DNA from: Prinsepia uniflora
Lineage: Eukaryota; Streptophyta; Magnoliopsida; Rosales; Rosaceae
Assembly (NCBI GenBank): GCA_032719365.1
Contig: CM064867.1
Coordinates: 58,468,601-58,532,600 of the forward strand
DNA: 64,000 nucleotides
Direction: 5' to 3'
Shown here: positions 57,529 through 64,000 of the stretch, in pieces
Numbering within the stretch: position 1 is the stretch's first letter
Layout of the letters: each line of letters starts with the position of its first letter
Translations under genes and position numbers: made by a program
The notes under the pieces: model-generated
What the model saw: only the letters and a program-made list of their open reading frames with translations
Told to the model about the DNA's origin: nothing
Databases searched by the model: none

Positions 57529-60310
57529 TGTCAGGACCCACCCCGGTTCCACCCCAAAAACCGAGGTAAATCCTGCTCCCGTCTGACACCCCGACACAAA
57601 ACCGAAATAAACTCACGAAAAACCACCAAAATACACAGTCAGACGCAGGAGAAACTTTACACATCCCGAAGTCAAATTTTACAGAGCAGTGTACCAAATA
57701 CAAAGGAAAGAAAACCGATAAACAAGATATACGCACAACGGAAAAGTTTAAGCTCTCCGGGGTCACTCTCGAAAATTCTATGCCTCCGACGCTACCTTGA
57801 CGTCACAACCCGCGCTAGCTCCACGACCTGGAGGGCAATTTAAAACAGAACGTGTGAGTGGACCATAAAGAATAAAATACTTTCCGAAAACCATTTCATA
57901 AGAAAACCAGAGTTTTAGCCCTCCGTTTTGAAATCACGTGCATAACCTAGTTGCTAAAAACAATTATAAATCACGTAAAAATCATCATAAAAACATTTGC
58001 AGAATTATCATAAAAACAGTTATAGAAATCATATCATAAGCATCACAAAACCGTATCACAAAACATAAATACCAAACCATCATTCTCCGATCAAACCTGC
58101 TGGATCTATCCGAGTCTTTATACTCCCGAGTCTTAAAACTCAATCCAGGCCTCAATAATCCGAGTCTTTAAACTCCCGAGTCTTTAAACTCAATCCGGGT
58201 CTTTAAACCCAATCCGGGTCTTTAAACCCAATCCGGGCCCGTCCCCCGTCAAATCAATATCCGGGTCTTTAAACCCAATATCCAGATCCAGCAAATCCAA
58301 TCCAAAACCATTTGAAAACCATTTCTAAATCCATATCCAAACCAGAATCCGAAACCACTGGTCTGACGCCATTCCGGCATCCAGCACCGTCATTCCGAAC
58401 CCAAATCCGGAATTCCACTTTTCAACTTTAAAACCAAATCTCGTTTACCGAAATCCGATTTCAAAACCGAAAACTTTAATCATCAAAATCATGTTCCAAA
58501 ACCATTGATCATTTGAAATCTCGAAACTATAACATCATAGGCAGAAATCAGCCTTTTATTGTAAAACGTGCCAAATACGTTATTTTCTCGAAAAATGTGC
58601 AATTATGTAAAATCAACATCACATATTCAAAAATCATGAAATCACATGTAAAACCATAAAACAAGTAATTAAAAGCATATATGCATGCTCGAGTTTAGAG
58701 AAAGGGTCCACTCACAGTACCAAGCCCTCAGTCACGTCCCGAACGTCCCGTACGTTCCTCGGCTTCCTCGAGAAATCCCGATCCTGTCAACAACCACCCA
58801 AGAACGTTACTAACACGTCTACTAAGGTGCACCTAATTTTTCCCGAAAATCCCCGGGTCCTAAACGTAACAAACCGGAACCCTAAACCTTCAACCTCGCG
58901 GAATTAACCTTAAACGACATCCGAACAACCCGAAACAATTCCATTAGACTCATTAAAACTCCTAGACCAAAAACCTAGTTGACACCTTCCTCAGAAACCA
59001 CCGCACGTGCCTCCACGCGCCACCCAAAGTGGCTGCGCGTGGGCCTCACGCGCCTGCACACGATCACTGTTCATCGTCGTCTACCTCGCGTGAACCGGTC
59101 TGAAACGGTGTTCCCGGTTCTCCGTCGTCCGTCCACCAATTCGACTCCTCTCCTCACCATCCTCACCGTCTAGTCCTAAACAATCCATTTCCCTTACTAT
59201 AACACCTCGACACGACCCCTGGATCATCGTCCCAAACTCGAACTAAAACCCGATCAGTCCCCTGTTCTTCCTCCCGGCCAACCAGCCACTCCCCTTTCAC
59301 GGCAACCACACTAAACAACTCCTAGGAACCTACTGAAGCTCACCCAACTCACCAAATCTCTCGACTCACACTCAAAACCCACAACTTTCTGTTTGAAAGT
59401 CACGGAAAAACAGAGTAGTCTAACGGGGTGAGAAATTACCTGCTGTCAATCGCCGTCGTGCTCGCCGTCGTACTCCCTGAAGTCCTCAGGGTCGTCCTAG
59501 CCTCCTCTCGAGTCCAATTGAACCAACACACGGCCACACCACCACCCAACTCTTCTTTGTTCTCTCTGTTTTCTGTAACTCACACCTCACACACACTGAT
59601 TCCCTCACAACTTCTCACTCACCTCCACTCAGCAGCTCTCACTTAAACTCTCACACACTCAACAAGTCACACAAACACCCCACACCGCCTTCACCTGCTC
59701 TATTCCCTCTCAGCCTCACTATGTCTCTGTTTCTCTCAAAGGCATGGTCAACAGCCCCCAATTATTTGGACCCGTGAGAGATCCTAGAAGCCACTGGACC
59801 CTTAGCACGTGTCACCATCCCAAAGCCCCTCTCACAAATTTCCCAATCTCAGCTGTCCACCTGTCCCAATCCAATTTCACAATTCCCAATGTGCAAAAGA
59901 ACAAAATGCCCTTCTTTTGAACCAAAATTATGATTGTGCCACTACCTTTCTAGACCCGTAACGTACACATCCTAACTCCGATGAATACGTGCCGCCTCTT
60001 ATCGAACTCAGGACGACGATATCTACCTAACGGTCCTAGGTCAACGTGTCAAAACCCGATCGTACGAAAAGTCAACTTTTCCCCCTATTATACCACCTGT
60101 CTACGGATTCGTGACGTCCCGAACTACGTCACAGTCATCGGTCAATACCCAATTGAACACCCAAACTAAAAATGAACTATTTACCCACCCTAGGGGCACA
60201 ATCGTCATTCTACGCTAACGAACCTATCGTAACTGACTAACCACCAACTAAGCTCACTAATCTCATTGTAAACACGGTCTTAAACCTAATTTCCGGGACG
60301 GGTCGTTACA
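57529..60310 (-). repeat. 3' LTR of the minus-strand element
   Basis: 2782 bp, TGTCAGGACCCACCCC to GGGACGGGTCGTTACA. The inverted pair is at 57854-57863 and 58706-58715. Seven dyad units lie at about 58108-58276, against four in the other LTR. It has a donor-like site on the minus strand (59438-59439) and an acceptor-like TTGACAG (58784-58785). Confidence 0.9.
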
Positions 60311-60322
60311 ACCTACCCTCCT
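60311..60322 (-). other. Polypurine tract of the minus-strand element
   Basis: AGGAGGGTAGGT on the minus strand, directly before the 3' LTR. The next bases read CGGGGACGAAATTCATTTT, echoing the pre-tract phrase of elements A and B. Confidence 0.85.
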
Positions 60323-61145
60323 AAAATGAATTTCGTCCCCGAAATTTCACAACTAGTTCCCGACACTTAGGGTCTCCTACCCTGTGAGCAACACTGGGTC
60401 AACAACAACTTCTCCTGGGCTTCCTGTCTATTATCTCCACCTTGGGCATTTCACTCCACCCCAACTACCAGTTCACCACTTCTAACCCTCTCTCAGTATA
60501 ACTAGAACTTCATGGTGTACGCAAGGGAAACTCTACGAACAGAAAACAAAGGTATTTTAAAATACCTCATATAAAGTACCCAAGAGTATTCATAAAGTAC
60601 ATCCGCACGTACTACCACCTCACCTTCCAGAAACTCGAATCCTAACCCGAAAACAATCTAGTCCAAACAGGAAATCCTACCTACCGGCTCACTCCTTCGC
60701 TAACACGTCCCTCGGCTGCTACTTCGACCACTTGTCGGAATAAATCTACAAAGTCCTAAAGGCAAACTCTAGATTGCGGATTCTCTTCCTTCAATAACCT
60801 CATATCGATCAGTTATAGTCACTCATTTCCCGTTTCTTCCGTCATCCTTCAACGGTACTCACTGTAAGATGTAACCTCGTCACTCAGGTCACCTAGGGTA
60901 AGTCCTAGACTCTACTCCGAAACCAAACAACACTAACTGAGGATAGTAAAAGTACCTGTCCCCGCACCTGGTGCCGACTGAACCTCCTGCTAAGTCATCA
61001 AAAACAGTCGGGCCTGAGATCCAGAAGATCTACCACGTCCCCGCAAACTACTAGTGGCACCACCACCTCCTCTAGTGCCCGCTGTCCCTGACGCTGACGT
61101 TGTACTCCATCCGGGCTCCGCTGATCCTCGACCTACACCACCATC
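60323..61145 (-). other. Interior remnant 3' of gag, pol missing
   Basis: From about 61145 to 60960 the gag frame continues as a Gly/Ser/Thr/Arg-rich tail after a stop codon. The remaining part to the polypurine tract shows no protease, reverse transcriptase or integrase motif. A deletion joining the gag end to the 3' untranslated part is likely. Confidence 0.6.
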
Positions 61146-62000
61146 CTATGCTAAAAGTGGAAACTCCCGTCGGAAATGACCTCGCTCTCCGCAGTAGAAA
61201 CAAACATCCCGACCAGAAGGACTCGGTCTCCCTGTCGACACAACAGACGTCGCACTAGCTTGCGGAGTTGGCTGTGCTCGGTAACCACGAAATCCTGAAC
61301 TCTGGAAACTACCAGGTCTACCAAAATGATCATCGCCCGCCGACGATGCTCCACTGAAGTTACCCCTCTTCGGTGTCCTCAGACTCGAAGCTCCAGAAAA
61401 GGATGGCTCCCGGCGTCGTACCGGTAGGCTAGCCTCAACTCGCACCGCAGCGTCTGACAACTCTCGGAGGGTAGTAAATGATCCAGCCGTCACTATGGCT
61501 CGAATCTCACCTCGCAGGCCTAACTCAAACCTACGACACTTCTTGGCTTCAGTAGCCACAAACGCAGGAGCAAACCGAGACAACAACTAAAACTTATGTT
61601 CGTACTCAGCCACACTCAGATTCCCCTGTTGGAGTTGTAGAAACTCAGCCTCCTTGGCATCTCGGAAAGAACGAGGGTAATACTGATCTAAGAACCTCTC
61701 CTGAAACGTCTCCCAGGTCACTGTATGGGCATCCCAACCAGACAACTCGAGGGTATACCACCACTCGTACGCCGCACCGTCCAGTAAGAACGTAGCCAGT
61801 AACACTCGATCCTCCGGTGGGCAATGCAGCACTGCAAAGATCCGCTCAAGTCTCGTGATCCACCTCTGGGCTTCCTCAGGATTTGCCCTACCACTAAAAG
61901 TTGTAGCCCCGAGCCGCTGGCCTCGCTCAATCGTAGCACTCTCTGTTCCTCTCGCCGCTTCATCTTCAGGTCATGGAGAGGATCTACGTCTCGGAGGCAT
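61146..62000 (-). pseudogene. Degenerate Ty3/gypsy-type gag
   Basis: Starting at the ATG at 61998-62000, the frame meets a TGA at codon 10 (61971-61973), then stays open to a TAG at 61587-61589 and again to a TAG at 61146-61148. The first long segment has the retrotransposon gag core (FSGRANPEEAQRW, LDGAAYEWW, WETFQERFLDQYYP, QGNLSVAEYEHKF). The second carries a basic, Ser-rich linker and one zinc knuckle CFYCGERGHFRREF, where the fourth ligand of C-x2-C-x4-H-x4-C is Phe instead of Cys. Gag normally forms the virus-like particle and binds the RNA. The three stops and the lost ligand make this copy non-functional. No frameshift was seen between segments, so decay is recent. Type most like chromovirus gag. 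Confidence 0.87.
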
Positions 62001-62094
62001 CGTCAACCGCACGCTGAAAGAGGCATAAAATCAGTCAGACAACCTAAACACAACGTCACAACAGACACAAACTCAACAGACTCGACAAACCTAT

Positions 62095-62106
62095 GCTCTG
62101 ATACCA
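62095..62106 (-). other. Primer binding site of the minus-strand element
   Basis: GCTCTGATACCA on the plus strand is the exact reverse complement of TGGTATCAGAGC, two bases from the LTR. Confidence 0.92.
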
Positions 62107-62108
62107 AT

Positions 62109-64000
62109 TGTCAAGACCCACCCCGGTTCCACCCCGAAAACCGAGGTAAATCCTGCTCGCGTCTGACACCCCGACAATAAACCGAAATAAACTCATGAAA
62201 AACCACCAAAATACACAGTCAGACGTAGGAGAAACTTTACACATCGCGAAGTCAAATTTTACAGAGCATAGTACCAAATACAAAGGAAAGAAAACCGATA
62301 AACAAGATACACGCACAACGGAAAAGTTTAAGAACTCCAGGGTCACTCTCGAAAATTCTATGCCTCTGACGCTGCCTCGACGTTACAACCCCGTGCTAGC
62401 TCCACGACCTGGAGGGCAATTTAAAACAGAAGGTGTGAGTGGACCATAAAGAATAAAATACTTTCCGAAAACCATTTCATAAGAAAACCAGGGTTTTAGC
62501 CCTCCGTTTTGAAATCACATGCATAACCCAGTTACTAAAAAAAATTATAAATCACGTAAAGATCATCATAAAAACATTTGCAGAATCATCATAAAAACAG
62601 TTATAGAAATCATATCATAAGCATCATAAAACCGTATCACAAAACATAAATACCAAGCCATCATTCTCCGATCAAACCTGCTGGATCTATCCGAGTCTTT
62701 AAACTCCCGAGTCTTTAAACTCAACCCGGGTCTTTAAACCCAATCCGGGCCCGTCCCCCGTAAAATCAATATCCGGGTCTTTAAACCCAATATCCAGATC
62801 CAGCAAATCCAATCCAAAACCATTTGAAAACCATTTCTAAATCCATATCCAAACCAGAATCCGAAACCACTGGTCTGACGCCATTCCGGCATCCAGCACC
62901 GTCATTCCGAACCCAAATCCGGAATTCCACTTTTCAACTTTAAAACCAAATCTCGTTTACCGAAATCCGATTTAAAAACCGAAAACTTTAATCATCAAAA
63001 TCATGTTCCAAAACCATTGATCATTTGAAATCCCAAAACTATAACATCATAGGAAGAAATAAGCCATTTAATGTAAAACGTGCCAAATACGTTATTTTCT
63101 CGAAAAACGTGCAATTATGTAAAATCAACATCACATATTCAAAAATCATGAAATCACATGTAAAACCATAAAACAAGTAATTAAAAGCAGTTATGCATGC
63201 TCGAGTTTAGAGAAAGGGTCCACTCACAGTACCAAGCCCTCAGTCACGTCCCGAACGTCCCGTACGTTCCTCGGCTTCCTCGAGAAATCCCGATCCTGTC
63301 AACAACCACCCAAGAACGTTACTAACACGTCTACTAAGGTCCACCTAATTTTTCCCGAAAATCCCCGGGTCCTAAACGTAACAAACCGGAACCCTAAACC
63401 TTCAACCTCGCGGAATTAACCTTAAACGACATCTGAACAACCCGAAACAATTCCATTAGACTCATTACAACTCCTAGACCAAAAACCTAGTTGACACCTT
63501 CCTCAGAAACCACCGCACGTGCCTCCACGCGCCGCCCAAAGTGGCTGCGCGTGGGCCTCACGCGCCTGCACACGATCACTGTTCATCGTCGTCTACCTCG
63601 CGTGAACAGGTCTGAACCGGCGTTCCCGGTTCTCCGTCGTCTGTCCACCAATTCGACTCCTCTCTTCACCATCCTCACCGTCTAGTCCTAAACAATCCAT
63701 TTCCCTTACTCTAACACCTCGACACGACCCCTGGATCATCGTCCCAAACTCGAACTAAAACCCGATCAGTCCCCTGTTCTTCCTCCCGGCTAACCAGCCA
63801 CTCCTCTTTCACGGCAACCACACTAAACAACTCCTAGGAACCTACTGAAGCTCACCAAACTCACCAAATCTCTCGACTCACACTCAAAACCCACGACTTC
63901 CTGTTTGAAAGTCATGGAAAAACAGAGTAGTCTAACGGGGTGAGAAATTACCTACTGTCAATCGCCGTCGTGCTCGCCGTCGTACTCCCTGAAGTCCTCA
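62109..64000 (-). repeat. 5' LTR of the minus-strand element (partial)
   Basis: Begins TGTCAAGACCCACCCC and follows 57529 onward with scattered differences. The inverted pair is at 62435-62444 and 63218-63227. Four dyad units lie at about 62694-62786. The donor-like site falls near 63950, and the window ends before the LTR start is reached. Confidence 0.9.

Larger units (their letters stand above)
57529..64000 (-). mobile_element. LTR retrotransposon on the minus strand with gag relic, cut by window edge
   Basis: The minus-strand order, from right to left, is: 5' LTR (62109 to beyond 64000), primer site (62095-62106), gag relic (about 62000-61000), polypurine tract (60311-60322) and 3' LTR (57529-60310). 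The LTRs share almost all text. The interior is only 1798 bp, so protease, reverse transcriptase and integrase are missing. The left flanking 5-mer is CCGAA (57524-57528); its partner lies outside the window. The gag type suggests a Ty3/gypsy chromovirus-like source (inference). Confidence 0.88.

Noticed and set aside
57361..57843. 160-codon plus-strand frame with a hydrophobic start, and an overlapping 163-codon minus-strand frame
   Set aside because: Both cross the LTR boundary at 57529 and are driven by C/T-rich composition; no motif.

Overview
This is plant nuclear DNA, most likely from a eudicot with a repeat-rich genome. Three low-copy gene loci sit among long terminal repeat (LTR) retrotransposon copies that fill most of the window. 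Evidence for a plant: an APC13/BONSAI gene with plant-type introns, a papain-type (SAG39/SAG12-like) protease pseudogene, a prolamin-like (ECA1/EC1-type) secreted protein gene, a Cassandra TRIM with 5S rRNA-derived LTRs, an Emigrant/pogo-like DNA element, and primer binding sites matching plant initiator-Met tRNA.

Layout. 1-599 is the 3' end of an LTR. About 1500-4480 holds APC13 (+), convergent with a cysteine protease pseudogene at 4484-5708 (-). 7441-10241 (-) is a solo LTR with target duplication ATTAT, and 10313-12234 (-) is a probable older one (ATGGG). 12235-14910 is low-copy sequence with small repeats. 14911-17226 (+) is a solo LTR (TCAGT). 17516-32812 is one large nest: an Emigrant/pogo-like element (TA duplication) was split by a poly(A)-tailed retroposon (14-bp duplication), which now contains a Cassandra TRIM (18340-19054), a complete non-coding LTR element 'A' (19352-28806) and a solo LTR (29357-32285). 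33954-34421 (-) is the prolamin-like gene. 34991-52750 is a three-level nest: an old element with 2.2-kb LTRs and only about 0.5 kb inside was split by the younger complete element 'B' (37886-50462), whose 3' LTR was split by a solo LTR (45305-48317). 54320-57162 (+) is a solo LTR (TTTTA). From 57529 to the window end is a minus-strand element with both LTRs, a decayed gag and no visible pol.

Most striking signal. The LTRs (about 1.9-3.3 kb) belong to several diverged families but share one modular plan. It includes an early GTGACGT/ACGTCAC dyad, a GCGCGTG/CACGCGC palindrome, possible splice-site blocks, a perfect inverted pair GTGAGTGGAC ... GTCCACTCAC (up to 13 bp, 0.8-1.5 kb apart), and between that pair an array of short dyad-symmetric units. 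Some families carry units of the form GGGC-N5-GCCC; others carry GAGTTTAAAGACTC/GGGTTTAAAGACCC. Arms often change in matched pairs. Near the 3' end some families have a GTCTGACAC/GTGTCAGAC hairpin. Elements A and B have no coding capacity I can recognise, so they look like large non-autonomous derivatives that would need another element's enzymes.

Limits. All calls come from reading the sequence by eye. Divergence figures are hand counts over short stretches, family names rest on recalled hallmarks, and no database search or folding calculation was run.
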